Shown: positions 1 to 8,238 of the stretch, piece by piece
Layout: each line of letters starts with the position of its first letter
How positions within the stretch are numbered: position 1 is the stretch's first letter
Assembly (NCBI GenBank): GCA_002372135.1
Contig: DFIN01000010.1
Coordinates: forward strand, 1,709-13,706
Reading direction: 5' to 3'
Source: Bacteroidales bacterium UBA3696
GTDB lineage: Bacteria > Bacteroidota > Bacteroidia > Bacteroidales > Paludibacteraceae
Length of the DNA: 11,998 nucleotides
Made by a program: the position numbers and the translations under genes
Notes under the pieces: generated by a model
Databases searched by the model: none
Told to the model about the DNA's origin: nothing
What the model saw: only the letters and a program-made list of their open reading frames with translations

Positions 1-1520
1 ACCCAGAAGAAGATGATATCCGGACCGGTTACCAAGTCCGATGTGGGGTAGTAGTATTGCAAATCGGTTTCCTTGTCAAAGACAGACATAGGCCATAACC
101 ACGACGAGAACCATGTGTCCAGTGCCCCTTCGTCTTGTACGTAGTTGCCCTCCGGTTGGGTCGGACTTACTACAATCTTGTCGTTCGGGTAGTTTTCCAA
201 TCCGGTTTGAGCCAACAGGTCTGCATCGTAGTAGGCAGGGATACGATGCCCCCACCATAGTTGGCGTGAGATGCACCAGTCCTTTATGTTTTCCAACCAG
301 TTGCGATAGGTATTCTTGTACTTGGTAGGGTAGAATTGTATCTTGTCCTCCATGACGGGCGGCAAGGCGATGTCTGCAAAATGCTGCATGCGCACGAACC
401 ATTGCAAACTCAAACGCGGCTCGATAGGCACGTTCGTTCGCTCCGAGTAGCCTACTTTGTTGTCGTAATCCTCTATTTTTTCCACCAAGTTCATGGCTTG
501 CAAGTCTTCCACGATCTGCTTGCGACATTCAAAGCGATCCATACCGTGGTACTTGCGCACGTTGGCTTGCAATTCTTCTTCCACTGTGTCCATATTCAGG
601 TGGGCATCGGCTGTAAAGATGTCAATGGTCTTGAGATTATGCTTTTGTCCCAGAGCGTAGTCGTTTACGTCGTGGGCAGGAGTAACTTTGAGGCAACCGG
701 TACCAAATCCGATTTCGACATAGCGATCTTCTATAATCGGTATAACTCGTCCAACGCCGGGTACAATCACATGTTTGCCGCGAAGCCAACTGTTCTTTTC
801 CTCTTTGGGATTGATGCAAACGGCTATGTCGCCGAATATCGTTTCCGGGCGAGTAGTGGCAACCACAGCATAGTCCGCACCTGTTTCGGGATTGCGAACG
901 CCTGGTTCGGCTACTTGGTAGCGCAAATAGTAGAATTTAGAGTGTTCGTCATGATAAATCACCTCCTCGTCAGATAAGGCTGTTTGACGTTCCGGATCCC
1001 AGTTGACCATACGAAGACCGCGATAGATAAGCCCTTTTTGATAGAGATCGCAGAATACGCGAATAACCTGCTCCGAACGTTTCTCGTCCATGGTGAAGGC
1101 TGTGCGTTCCCAGTCGCAAGAGCAACCCAATTTGCGCAACTGCTTCAAGATGATTCCGCCATGTTCATCCGTCCATGCCCAAGCATGACGCAAAAACTCC
1201 TCGCGGGTTAAGTCTTGCTTATTGATGCCTTGCTCTTTCAACCGCTTGATAACCTTTGCTTCTGTGGCTATCGAAGCGTGGTCGGTACCTGGAACCCAGC
1301 AAGCGTTCTTGCCCTGCAAGCGTGCCCTACGTACCAATACGTCTTGTATCGTTTCATTCAGCACATGTCCCATGTGCAGCACACCCGTTACGTTGGGAGG
1401 CGGAATGACTATACTATATGCTTCCCTCTCGTCCGGCTCACTATGGAACAAACCCTTATCAAGCCAGTACTGATACCAGCGATTCTCAACTTCCTGTGGA
1501 TTGTAATTGGTTGTATTCAT
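1..1520 (-). CDS. valS: Valine--tRNA ligase (ValRS), C-terminal part beyond the left edge
   Basis: Class I aminoacyl-tRNA synthetase that charges tRNA(Val) with valine in the cytoplasm. The minus-strand frame is open without interruption from the ATG at 1520-1518 to the window edge, giving 506 residues; bacterial ValRS is usually about 870-950 aa, so roughly the last 40% is missing. Visible signatures are PPPNVTGVLHMGH with the HIGH-type element at residues 49-52 (HMGH), the editing-domain (CP1) motif TTRPET at 222-227, WCISRQLWWGHRIP at 415-428 and DTWFSSWLWP at 468-477. The KMSKS loop and anticodon-binding domain would lie outside the window. The start is supported by the family-typical N-terminus (NYNPQEVENRWYQYW). 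No clear Shine-Dalgarno precedes it, only a T-rich stretch. It lies 23 nt downstream of the MBL-hydrolase gene and is probably co-transcribed with it. No frameshift was seen. Confidence 0.97.
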   Translation of the reverse strand, partial: MNTTNYNPQEVENRWYQYWLDKGLFHSEPDEREAYSIVIPPPNVTGVLHMGHVLNETIQDVLVRRARLQGKNACWVPGTDHASIATEAKVIKRLKEQGINKQDLTREEFLRHAWAWTDEHGGIILKQLRKLGCSCDWERTAFTMDEKRSEQVIRVFCDLYQKGLIYRGLRMVNWDPERQTALSDEEVIYHDEHSKFYYLRYQVAEPGVRNPETGADYAVVATTRPETIFGDIAVCINPKEEKNSWLRGKHVIVPGVGRVIPIIEDRYVEIGFGTGCLKVTPAHDVNDYALGQKHNLKTIDIFTADAHLNMDTVEEELQANVRKYHGMDRFECRKQIVEDLQAMNLVEKIEDYDNKVGYSERTNVPIEPRLSLQWFVRMQHFADIALPPVMEDKIQFYPTKYKNTYRNWLENIKDWCISRQLWWGHRIPAYYDADLLAQTGLENYPNDKIVVSPTQPEGNYVQDEGALDTWFSSWLWPMSVFDKETDLQYYYPTSDLVTGPDIIFFW

Positions 1521-1543
1521 ATCAAAAGAATTTGGCAAAAAAA

Positions 1544-2386
1544 TCAAACAGCATCACTTTCCCGAATGGGCTGCCCGTCAAGAATATATACGGGACTGAC
1601 GCTGAGGCGGTCAAGGGCTTTCAGGTAGTAGTCCTTCCCTACTTCCCAACCGGCTTGCAACAGAGCCTCCGAAATGGTGTTGTATGCCACTTCGGGTTCG
1701 TTATTCTCCTGGCTGAGATGGCACAAAAATACATTGTGCAAGCCTTCGTGAAAATTGTCGGCTAATAGTTGAGCACACGTTTGATTGCTCTGATGCCCGC
1801 GAGGGGAAAGAATGCGCTCTTTAAGAAAAGTGGGATACGAACCGCATAACAATAATTGCTCATCGTGATTGGCTTCAATCACAAGGTGGTTCGCCTCGCG
1901 AATAGCCTGCTCAATGTCCGCGTTCGGTTCACCGCAATCGGTGATTAGCACAAAGCACTGATTCTGTACGCGAATTTTGTATCCCAAGCAGTCGGTCGAG
2001 TCGTGGCTGATACCGAAAGTGTTGATTTCCATGTCGTGGAATTGGAATGGCACACCTTTCTCAAAGTACCGGCGGGAGGTACGCAATTTTTCTCGCAAAC
2101 CGTAGTTGCGATCAATGCCCTCATGAATCAATTCCGTAGTATATATCGGAATGTGTGCACGCTCGCCCAGTGTTCCCACCGAGCGAATATGGTCGGCATG
2201 GTCGTGCGTAATGAACACTCCCCATATCTTGTTGAAATCAAGTCCTATACTGCGAAGATAGCGATGGATGGTGCGAGCCGAAACACCCGCATCGATGAGT
2301 ATGCCCCCGTGTTGCGTCCCTAAAAAGTAACTGTTCCCGCTACTGCCGCTACCAAAACATCTAAATATCAGTGAATCCTGTGTCAT
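1544..2386 (-). CDS. MBL-fold metallo-hydrolase, YycJ/WalJ-like
   Basis: A 280-residue metallo-beta-lactamase-fold protein with no signal peptide, so probably cytosolic. Metal-site motifs appear in the expected order: SSGNSY at 15-20, D32 in LIDAG, THDHADH at 60-66, H128 in SHDSTD, D150 in TDCG, then SPRGHQSNQ (from about 194) and CHLSQENN nearer the C-terminus. The SGSSGN start and the HLS-x-ENN ending are typical of the YycJ/WalJ branch, where a Bacillus member is reported to be a 5'-to-3' DNA exonuclease. That activity is transferred from family knowledge, not seen here. The walRK two-component genes that accompany walJ in Firmicutes are absent. It is the first gene of a unit with valS and is driven by the minus-strand promoter with an inferred leader of only about a dozen bases. 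The ATG at 2386 is the natural start, since the fold begins at residue 6. Confidence 0.92.
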   Translation of the reverse strand: MTQDSLIFRCFGSGSSGNSYFLGTQHGGILIDAGVSARTIHRYLRSIGLDFNKIWGVFITHDHADHIRSVGTLGERAHIPIYTTELIHEGIDRNYGLREKLRTSRRYFEKGVPFQFHDMEINTFGISHDSTDCLGYKIRVQNQCFVLITDCGEPNADIEQAIREANHLVIEANHDEQLLLCGSYPTFLKERILSPRGHQSNQTCAQLLADNFHEGLHNVFLCHLSQENNEPEVAYNTISEALLQAGWEVGKDYYLKALDRLSVSPVYILDGQPIRESDAV

Positions 2387-2404
2387 CTGTTTCTAATCGG
2401 GCGG

Positions 2405-2435
2405 CAAAAGTACTGCCTTTAGAAAAAAAATGCAA
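2405..2435 (-). promoter_or_regulatory. Bacteroidota-type promoter for the MBL-hydrolase/valS unit
   Basis: Read on the minus strand, TTG (complement of 2433-2435) is followed by exactly 20 nt and then TACTTTTG (complement of 2405-2412), a full match to the Bacteroidota -7 consensus TAnnTTTG. The GC-rich sequence CCGCCC follows at once. The expected transcription start is near 2399, leaving a very short leader before the ATG at 2386. An A/T tract lies between the two elements. Confidence 0.8.
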
Positions 2436-2473
2436 CCTAATCGGAAAAAAACTGCAAAAAATGAAATGAATTG

Positions 2474-2504
2474 TTGTATGCTTACTGACAAAGTACTACT
2501 TTTG
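2474..2504 (+). promoter_or_regulatory. Bacteroidota-type promoter for the surface-protein operon
   Basis: TTG at 2474-2476 (within TTGTTG), a 20-nt spacer, then TACTTTTG at 2497-2504, a full match to TAnnTTTG, followed by GC-rich CCCGC. The expected start of transcription is around 2510, about 20 nt before the first gene. It diverges from the minus-strand promoter; the two -7 elements are about 85 bp apart. This 146-bp region (2387-2532) holds no gene. Similar sites were not found in the gaps inside the downstream gene run, which suggests one long transcription unit. Confidence 0.82.
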
Positions 2505-2532
2505 CCCGCAAAACGTTAATCATTCTTTTGTG

Positions 2533-4476
2533 ATGAACACTATTCGAAGATGGAACAGATGGCTGTGCGGAGCCGCTTTGTTGTTGCTAATCAATTCCGT
2601 TTCTTTTGCGCAGGAAGGTACACGTACTACGGTCGAAATGATAGGAAACTCTGCCTGCTCCATTATGCAGACGTATGTGGATTTTGATATTGTTCAGCAA
2701 GTCGATCAATATACCGCATACTATGGTTGGAAAGAATATGCTCCCTACGGTGAAGAGCGTGTTTCTAAACGTACTAATAAATCAGAAACTGACCCGAGTG
2801 CAGGTTTCCTTGCTATACCCGCCAATCGCACTGCTTCTATCCGTATGGGCTCAAAACGATATGAAGATTCAGATCAACAGTATCAAACAGCCCAAGGTGC
2901 AAGGATGTGCTATCAATATCAAGTTACCGCTGACAACGCCATAGCCTTGTTTGATTACGCCACAATGCTCGAATATCCCTCGCATGAGATACTTGATCAG
3001 GAAGCATGGGCTTACTCTCAGCCTTGGGTGCAGTTCTACGTGTCAGTCTTTGATAATAATCAGGATAATATACAGTCGCCGACAGTTGTTCTGCATGCAT
3101 ATAAAGTGCCGGCAGGAACATTGGGATGGCAGCAGTGTACCGTGGCAACGGGTTGGGCACAACTAAATAATGTTCCGCTCGTTGATGCCACCACAGGAGG
3201 TGTGGCGCGCAATATGACAATCCTAAAAAAAGACTGGTCCACCGTTGGTTTAGACTTGCGCGCGTGTATCGGATATACGGTGCGAATTTGGGTTGAATAC
3301 TATGATTGCGCCATGAAGGGTTGGCAGCAGGTGTATAACCCTGACGTACAAGGCGGTTACGATACGTATCCTGATTTCTGTCCTGAGCACCACATTTCGC
3401 GTATCTATTCCTCGTTAGCCTGCACGCAGGCTGTGCTCCAAAAAGAGGGCGAGACCTGCGATCCTGCCACGGTTACTTATTCCGCACCGGAGGGCTTCTC
3501 TTACCGCTGGTACACATCTTCTAATCCCGGTGTTACTCTTTCTACAGAGCAAACATGTACGTACACATTTACAAACGGCAGCGAACAGACCGACCTCGTG
3601 TGCGAACTTAAGTCGTCCACGAATATGGGAGCCACCACACTTTCTGTTCCTATTCAAAACAAATGTGCTTGTCAATCTACCTTTACATTCCCCGAATATG
3701 TGTGCGCCGATGCGCAGAATATAGAAATCGCCTACGAATATACATCGGGTTCTGCTCGGTCGTATGATGTTACCTTCAACGACGAAGCGTTAGCGCGCGG
3801 TTTCAATAACCTCACCGATCAGCCCATACAATACACTAACCGTATTTATATTCCTATGCCCGCAGCCACCGGTACACAGTATGTGCGGCCGAACCAATAC
3901 CTGATGACATTGCGCGTGCACCAAAGCAACGGTGTAGATACCGTCATGACCCAAACCATTGAGGTACGCTATCCTTCGTGGCTCGTGGATCAGAGGTGGA
4001 ATGATGTGCTTGCCGTATTTAATCAGAACTACAACGGAGGCTACTATTTCTCTACTGTTCAGTGGTATCAAGACGATGTGCCCGTTTATTCGTCGGCACC
4101 GTATCAAACCTATCTCTATCAACCGCAGGGGCTGAATACAGCTTCTCAATACTATGCGGCTCTTACGCGAATGGACGATGGTAAGACGTTCTGTACGTGT
4201 AGTATGACCCCCTCAGGAGATGCTTCTGCTCCTGAACGCAAAGATATGCCCATCACTCTTCAAGCCTATGGAGGCAATTCGCGCATTGTGCAAGTAACTA
4301 CCGACCTTTCGGGTATATATACCATTTATCATGTAGATGGCAGAGTGGTGCAGACCGGCGTATTTGGAACGTTGTATGGATCGCCTTCTATTGTCCTGCC
4401 GAATGCCGGTACGTTTGTAATCCGTTTCCGCAGTCAGGAAGGGGAAGAGGATACAAAGAAATGGGTTGCCTACTAA
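2533..4476 (+). CDS. Secreted multidomain surface protein with T9SS-type C-terminal domain (paralogue 1)
   Basis: A 647-residue exported protein of unknown function. It starts with a signal peptide (charged MNTIRRW, then a hydrophobic core, cleavage near residue 26). The first half carries a pattern I recall from many Bacteroidetes surface proteins: an aromatic strand region with P-S-H, then KDWSTVGLDL, then YYDC, and H-x-S near SLAC. An Ig-like stretch begins APEGFSYRWY at residue 319. At about 480-560 is a module with QRWNDVLAVFNQNYNGGY and DDGKTFCTC. The last ~70 residues (SGIYTIYHVDGRVVQTG, then FVIRFRS and terminal KKW) resemble the type A T9SS sorting domain, so transport across the outer membrane and surface attachment are inferred. 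I chose the ATG at 2533; a GTG one codon upstream is possible. The next gene, 35 nt on, is its paralogue. Promoter is at 2474-2504. Confidence 0.85.
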   Translation: MNTIRRWNRWLCGAALLLLINSVSFAQEGTRTTVEMIGNSACSIMQTYVDFDIVQQVDQYTAYYGWKEYAPYGEERVSKRTNKSETDPSAGFLAIPANRTASIRMGSKRYEDSDQQYQTAQGARMCYQYQVTADNAIALFDYATMLEYPSHEILDQEAWAYSQPWVQFYVSVFDNNQDNIQSPTVVLHAYKVPAGTLGWQQCTVATGWAQLNNVPLVDATTGGVARNMTILKKDWSTVGLDLRACIGYTVRIWVEYYDCAMKGWQQVYNPDVQGGYDTYPDFCPEHHISRIYSSLACTQAVLQKEGETCDPATVTYSAPEGFSYRWYTSSNPGVTLSTEQTCTYTFTNGSEQTDLVCELKSSTNMGATTLSVPIQNKCACQSTFTFPEYVCADAQNIEIAYEYTSGSARSYDVTFNDEALARGFNNLTDQPIQYTNRIYIPMPAATGTQYVRPNQYLMTLRVHQSNGVDTVMTQTIEVRYPSWLVDQRWNDVLAVFNQNYNGGYYFSTVQWYQDDVPVYSSAPYQTYLYQPQGLNTASQYYAALTRMDDGKTFCTCSMTPSGDASAPERKDMPITLQAYGGNSRIVQVTTDLSGIYTIYHVDGRVVQTGVFGTLYGSPSIVLPNAGTFVIRFRSQEGEEDTKKWVAY

Positions 4477-4511
4477 GAAGAGGAAAAAGGAAATAGATAA
4501 AAACATCAACT

Positions 4512-6653
4512 ATGAAGCAAACAGGTTTATTGGGTTTGATTACCGCTTTTCTGTTAGGTGGAGCATTCTCGTTGAGTGCACAGTGTGTGGACATGACCAC
4601 ATTGGACGGAGGTAACAAAGTATGCGGTAATATGAATGGGGGTATTCTGTATGATAGCATAGCCCCCGGAGGAAAAATAATTCATGTCGTAGGATGGCAC
4701 GATGCTACCAAGGCACCCGCCAATCATCCGCGTCATGCGTTGATGACGGCTGCCGGAAGTGATAACCTCTGTTCACAGTTGTCCGTACTCCCCCCTAATG
4801 AATCAACCTCTTTTCGCTTGATGAGTGATGCCTATCAGGCTACGGATACGGCTAAGGGAGAACTGATCATGATGCCTATTACGGTAGATGCCGAGCGCCC
4901 GATTATTTTGATCAATTATGCAGCCGTGATGGAATCCCCTAATCATCGTAATGTATATGATTTCTTGCAACCCACTTGCGGCTTCTATGTGCTGAACAAT
5001 ACGCCCGGCGATGCCGACTATGGTAAATACGAAGGCACCTTGTTTCATTATGCCACCGACCCCAACTCTATCCCTAATTGGCAATCCTTTAATAATCCGG
5101 ACAGGAACAATATCCGAACGGTGTGGAAGGATTGGTCAAAAGTGGGTATCGATTTGTCGAAGTGGAGCGGTAAGAGTGTAGTTATTGTGTTGGAAAACTA
5201 CGATTGTATGATTAGTGGACAAACATCTGCCGGTGAAGCAGAGATTTGTGTCGACCACCACCAATCGCATCTATATGCGCACGTATCTTGCGCGGCTAAA
5301 CGCCTATACCTCACTAAGGACTGTACCGGCGAAGAAGATAGCATCTTTATCACCGCCCCTGAAGGATTTACCTATCGTTGGTATAACAAGAAAGATAGTG
5401 AGAAGACGCTCTCTACTGATCGTATCTATAAGGATGTCGCCGATTCAGTGGATGCCACCTACTGCTGCGAACTGACCAATCATGTCGGCTCTTTCACCCT
5501 CGAACAAACTGTGGGGGCAACGACTATCGTAGAGGAAGAACCCGTTACGCTCAGTTTCGGACAAACCTATACGTGGGATAAGAATGGCAAGACCTATCGC
5601 GTCAGCGGATTGTATGAAGATACCGTTCTTTATCCGGACACCAATTATCATTCGTGCGCCAAAACCATCTACCGCCTGCCGCTCACCATCGCTGAACTCA
5701 ATTGCCCGGGGACTTTTCATGTGATTGATTCTATTTGCGGCGATGCCAAAGGCTTCCAAGTCGCTTTCCACTACGACGAGCAGTACGATACGTCTGACGA
5801 CGAAAAAACAGATACGATTCAGCCATCTGTATATAGTTTCAAGGTGGATTTCCCCGAAAGTTGGAACAAACAGGATAGTACCCTCGTACAGGTGGACGAG
5901 ATGACCACATTCCGTAAGAAAGGCTATAAGGATTTAACCCAGTCCGTGGTGGTTAATCTGTCTCAAATGGATGGTACCATTACTATTCCTATACCCCTTG
6001 ATTCGGTTATCAGTGCGAACGGCGATAAAGTGTATATCTATCCTCGTCCCGATACCTACAAGATGAATCTCATAGTTACCAACATGTGTAATCAAGAGGA
6101 TACGATTCCGTTGGAATATACTATCCTCTATCCCTCGCACGTAATCTATCAGCGTTGGAATGATGTGCTCGCTATTTATAACGAGCATTACAACGGCGGC
6201 TATCCCGTGAGTGCGGTGCGCTGGTATCGTAACGGCGTTCAAGAAACTGCCTTAGGTGAGCACGGAAGTTACATCCGTCGCACCGATTTGATAAGCGATA
6301 TCGTTCCCTATTGGGCAGAGATAACCCGTTCGGATGATGGCAAAACGTTCTGTACCTGCCGCTTTACCCCTGCCGAACAATCTGTTCCCGATAAACCCGT
6401 TTTTGCAGGCGACCAGCAAATAGAGGTACGTAGAGTAGGCAGTCGTAACTTGCAAGTGCTGACGGAAACCTCTGGACACTACACTATTTTTGATATGAGC
6501 GGACGCAAACTGCAAACGGGGAACTATAACCCTGTGCACGGCTCGTATGAATTGAAGATAACTCCCTCTATTGCGAGAGGTACATATATTCTGCTATTCC
6601 GAACGGCAGAAGGGCAGCAAATTGCAAAAAAACTGATTGTTGAAGAATATTAA
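4512..6653 (+). CDS. Secreted multidomain surface protein with T9SS-type C-terminal domain (paralogue 2)
   Basis: A 713-residue exported protein of unknown function and full-length paralogue of the gene upstream. Signal peptide at residues 1 to about 23 (MKQTGLLG start, ending LSAQC). Matching blocks occur in the same order: KDWSKVGIDL, ENYDC, HHQSHLY, APEGFTYRWY at residue 282, QRWNDVLAIYNEHYNGGY near 546-563, DDGKTFCTC, and a T9SS-like C-terminal domain from about 637 (SGHYTIFDMSGRKLQTG, then GTYILLFRT and terminal KKLIVEEY). It differs by an extra segment at about 345-393 with the pattern G-x-x-Y-x-W, then G-K-x-Y-x-x-S-G-x-Y-x-D-T, which looks like a single copy of a repeat common in Bacteroidales surface proteins. 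There is no stop-start overlap with the first paralogue, but a purine-rich leader precedes the ATG. A sorted, outer-surface location is inferred. Confidence 0.85.
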   Translation: MKQTGLLGLITAFLLGGAFSLSAQCVDMTTLDGGNKVCGNMNGGILYDSIAPGGKIIHVVGWHDATKAPANHPRHALMTAAGSDNLCSQLSVLPPNESTSFRLMSDAYQATDTAKGELIMMPITVDAERPIILINYAAVMESPNHRNVYDFLQPTCGFYVLNNTPGDADYGKYEGTLFHYATDPNSIPNWQSFNNPDRNNIRTVWKDWSKVGIDLSKWSGKSVVIVLENYDCMISGQTSAGEAEICVDHHQSHLYAHVSCAAKRLYLTKDCTGEEDSIFITAPEGFTYRWYNKKDSEKTLSTDRIYKDVADSVDATYCCELTNHVGSFTLEQTVGATTIVEEEPVTLSFGQTYTWDKNGKTYRVSGLYEDTVLYPDTNYHSCAKTIYRLPLTIAELNCPGTFHVIDSICGDAKGFQVAFHYDEQYDTSDDEKTDTIQPSVYSFKVDFPESWNKQDSTLVQVDEMTTFRKKGYKDLTQSVVVNLSQMDGTITIPIPLDSVISANGDKVYIYPRPDTYKMNLIVTNMCNQEDTIPLEYTILYPSHVIYQRWNDVLAIYNEHYNGGYPVSAVRWYRNGVQETALGEHGSYIRRTDLISDIVPYWAEITRSDDGKTFCTCRFTPAEQSVPDKPVFAGDQQIEVRRVGSRNLQVLTETSGHYTIFDMSGRKLQTGNYNPVHGSYELKITPSIARGTYILLFRTAEGQQIAKKLIVEEY

Positions 6654-6654
6654 A

Positions 6655-8193
6655 ATGGACTTACGGATGAAAAATAGTTTTTGCTATATGATTAAGATGC
6701 GTTCTATTCTTTTGTTTGCACTCTGCTTGTCAGTAAGTGCGTTGTTCGCAGATAGTGAAACTTCCGTGACGAATCGTGCGTGGAAGCAGGCGAATAAAAC
6801 CTACACCAAGCCCAACCATTATATCGGTTTGAGTCCTAAGATAGGTTATAGTCAGTTCCCGCTTGCAGGAAACAAATTGCCTGACGATGCTACTCTGTCC
6901 GTTCCCGGCGACTTGCACGCAGGGCTTGAGTTCCGCTATAAACTGGAAAAAGACCTCTTCCGCATGACAGTCGGATTGGATGCCGTCTATGCCGGTAGCA
7001 GTTCAAGAGGTACCATCCTCAAACAGATGGATTTGCTTCAACCCGACCTTTGTCATTATCGCTTGGACTTTACGAAGATACAAGAATCACAATCCACGTT
7101 TGAAGTGGGAGTGCCCATTTTGTTCGGTGCCAATATCTATAAAGGGCTATATGCTATGGCAGGATTCCGTTTGGGGCTGCCGTTGATGTCTTCTTATTCC
7201 ATCAATACCGATTTCTCGCGTTCCATCATAGATGATAAAGGTATAGACCCTTATACGGATATGATGAATCACGACTTGTTTAACGACAGCAAGTCGGACA
7301 AAGGGAAACTGAATTTGAGCAGTTTCAATCCGCAGGTGGCAGTAGAGATTGGCTATAGCCTTGATCAATTCCTTGCCTCCAAAGCCCCGATACCCGCTCC
7401 GCCTGCTCAAACAGGTAAGAATCCGGTCAAGCAAAAATTGCCCTTTGCGCAATTACTCCACTACGAGGTGGCTCTGTACGCTAACGTGGGCGTGATGGAC
7501 TACCATCAACAACCCGCAGAAGGGGCACTCTTTTATGAGCGCAATGGGGTGAATATAGATGCAGTACATTCCGTTACAACCGACGCAGAGCTGGCAAACG
7601 GCAAGATGCTACCTTGGAACATAGGTGTGCGCTTTAATGTTTACTACGAGTTTTATGAGCAGCCGCCCGTACCGCGGAAGAAGAAAAAGAAACAGCGCAA
7701 ACCCAAACCAGTAGTTGTGGATACGGTGGTAGAGCCAGTAGTCGTTCCAGAAGAAGTGATTGTCTTCCATGAAGATACGATTCAGGCAGGCGACACCATC
7801 ATTATGGATAACCTCTATTTTGATACCGACAAGACCACCATCCGTCCTATCAGCGAAGGTGCGTTGAATGAGTTGGCAGAATTGTTGCAACGTCATGCTA
7901 CCGTTAAGATAACGCTGATCGGTCATACGGATAACGTAGGTAAAGAAGACTACAACCTCCGACTCAGTCAAGGGCGTGTTGAATCCGTCAAGAGCGAACT
8001 CATGAAGCGCGGTATAGATGGCGAACGTATCACAACAGTCGGTAAGGGCGAATCGGAACCGATAGCAGACAATAAGACTGCCGAAGGAAGAGCCGAGAAC
8101 CGCCGCGTTGAAGTCGTCTTCGATCAGATAATCATCGAACCGATTACTCCTACTAATAGTAATCCTACAACTCCTGTCGCAGAGCAGCCTTAA
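6655..8193 (+). CDS. OmpA-family outer-membrane protein with N-terminal barrel-like region
   Basis: About 512 residues. The C-terminal OmpA domain is clear: NLYFDTDKTTIRP from residue 386, GHTDNVG at 423-429, YNLRLSQGR ending at R441, and RAENRRVEVVF near 480-490. D426 and R441 keep the 15-residue spacing of the E. coli OmpA pair that binds diaminopimelate, so non-covalent attachment to peptidoglycan is likely. Residues 33 to about 335 have the alternating aromatic/Gly pattern of an outer-membrane barrel (starts PNHYIGLSPKIGY) and resemble the next gene's product. A Lys/Arg-rich linker (RKKKKKQRKPKP, about 341-352) and a Val/Pro/Glu stretch join the two parts. The signal peptide ends FALCLSVSALFA. 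The start is uncertain: ATG at 6655 follows the upstream stop by one base; ATGs at 6667, 6688 and 6697 also leave a signal peptide. A TTG at 6637 would overlap the previous gene. Confidence 0.9.
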   Translation: MDLRMKNSFCYMIKMRSILLFALCLSVSALFADSETSVTNRAWKQANKTYTKPNHYIGLSPKIGYSQFPLAGNKLPDDATLSVPGDLHAGLEFRYKLEKDLFRMTVGLDAVYAGSSSRGTILKQMDLLQPDLCHYRLDFTKIQESQSTFEVGVPILFGANIYKGLYAMAGFRLGLPLMSSYSINTDFSRSIIDDKGIDPYTDMMNHDLFNDSKSDKGKLNLSSFNPQVAVEIGYSLDQFLASKAPIPAPPAQTGKNPVKQKLPFAQLLHYEVALYANVGVMDYHQQPAEGALFYERNGVNIDAVHSVTTDAELANGKMLPWNIGVRFNVYYEFYEQPPVPRKKKKKQRKPKPVVVDTVVEPVVVPEEVIVFHEDTIQAGDTIIMDNLYFDTDKTTIRPISEGALNELAELLQRHATVKITLIGHTDNVGKEDYNLRLSQGRVESVKSELMKRGIDGERITTVGKGESEPIADNKTAEGRAENRRVEVVFDQIIIEPITPTNSNPTTPVAEQP

Positions 8194-8206
8194 CCATAGG
8201 CTGCTC
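8182..8206 (+). other. Perfect hairpin spanning the stop codon of the OmpA-family gene
   Basis: GAGCAGCCT (8182-8190) and AGGCTGCTC (8198-8206) are exact reverse complements with a 7-nt loop, TAACCAT, that contains the stop codon. No U-run follows, so it is not a standard intrinsic terminator. It may stabilise or process the mRNA between the ompA-like gene and the barrel gene, or reduce read-through. The structure is seen in the sequence; its role is inference. Confidence 0.6.
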
Positions 8207-8238
8207 CGCAACAACCCTACTAACGAATATCAATACAC

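Noticed and set aside
336..977. 213-aa open frame on the plus strand
   Set aside because: It lies antisense to valS, whose frame is intact and carries all expected motifs; the plus-strand product has no recognisable domain.
6637..6654. TTG start that would extend the OmpA-family gene upstream
   Set aside because: It overlaps the previous gene by 17 nt and is followed within 18 nt by an ATG; the signal peptide does not need it.
7609..8214. 201-aa open frame on the minus strand
   Set aside because: It is antisense to the OmpA domain, with no family features.
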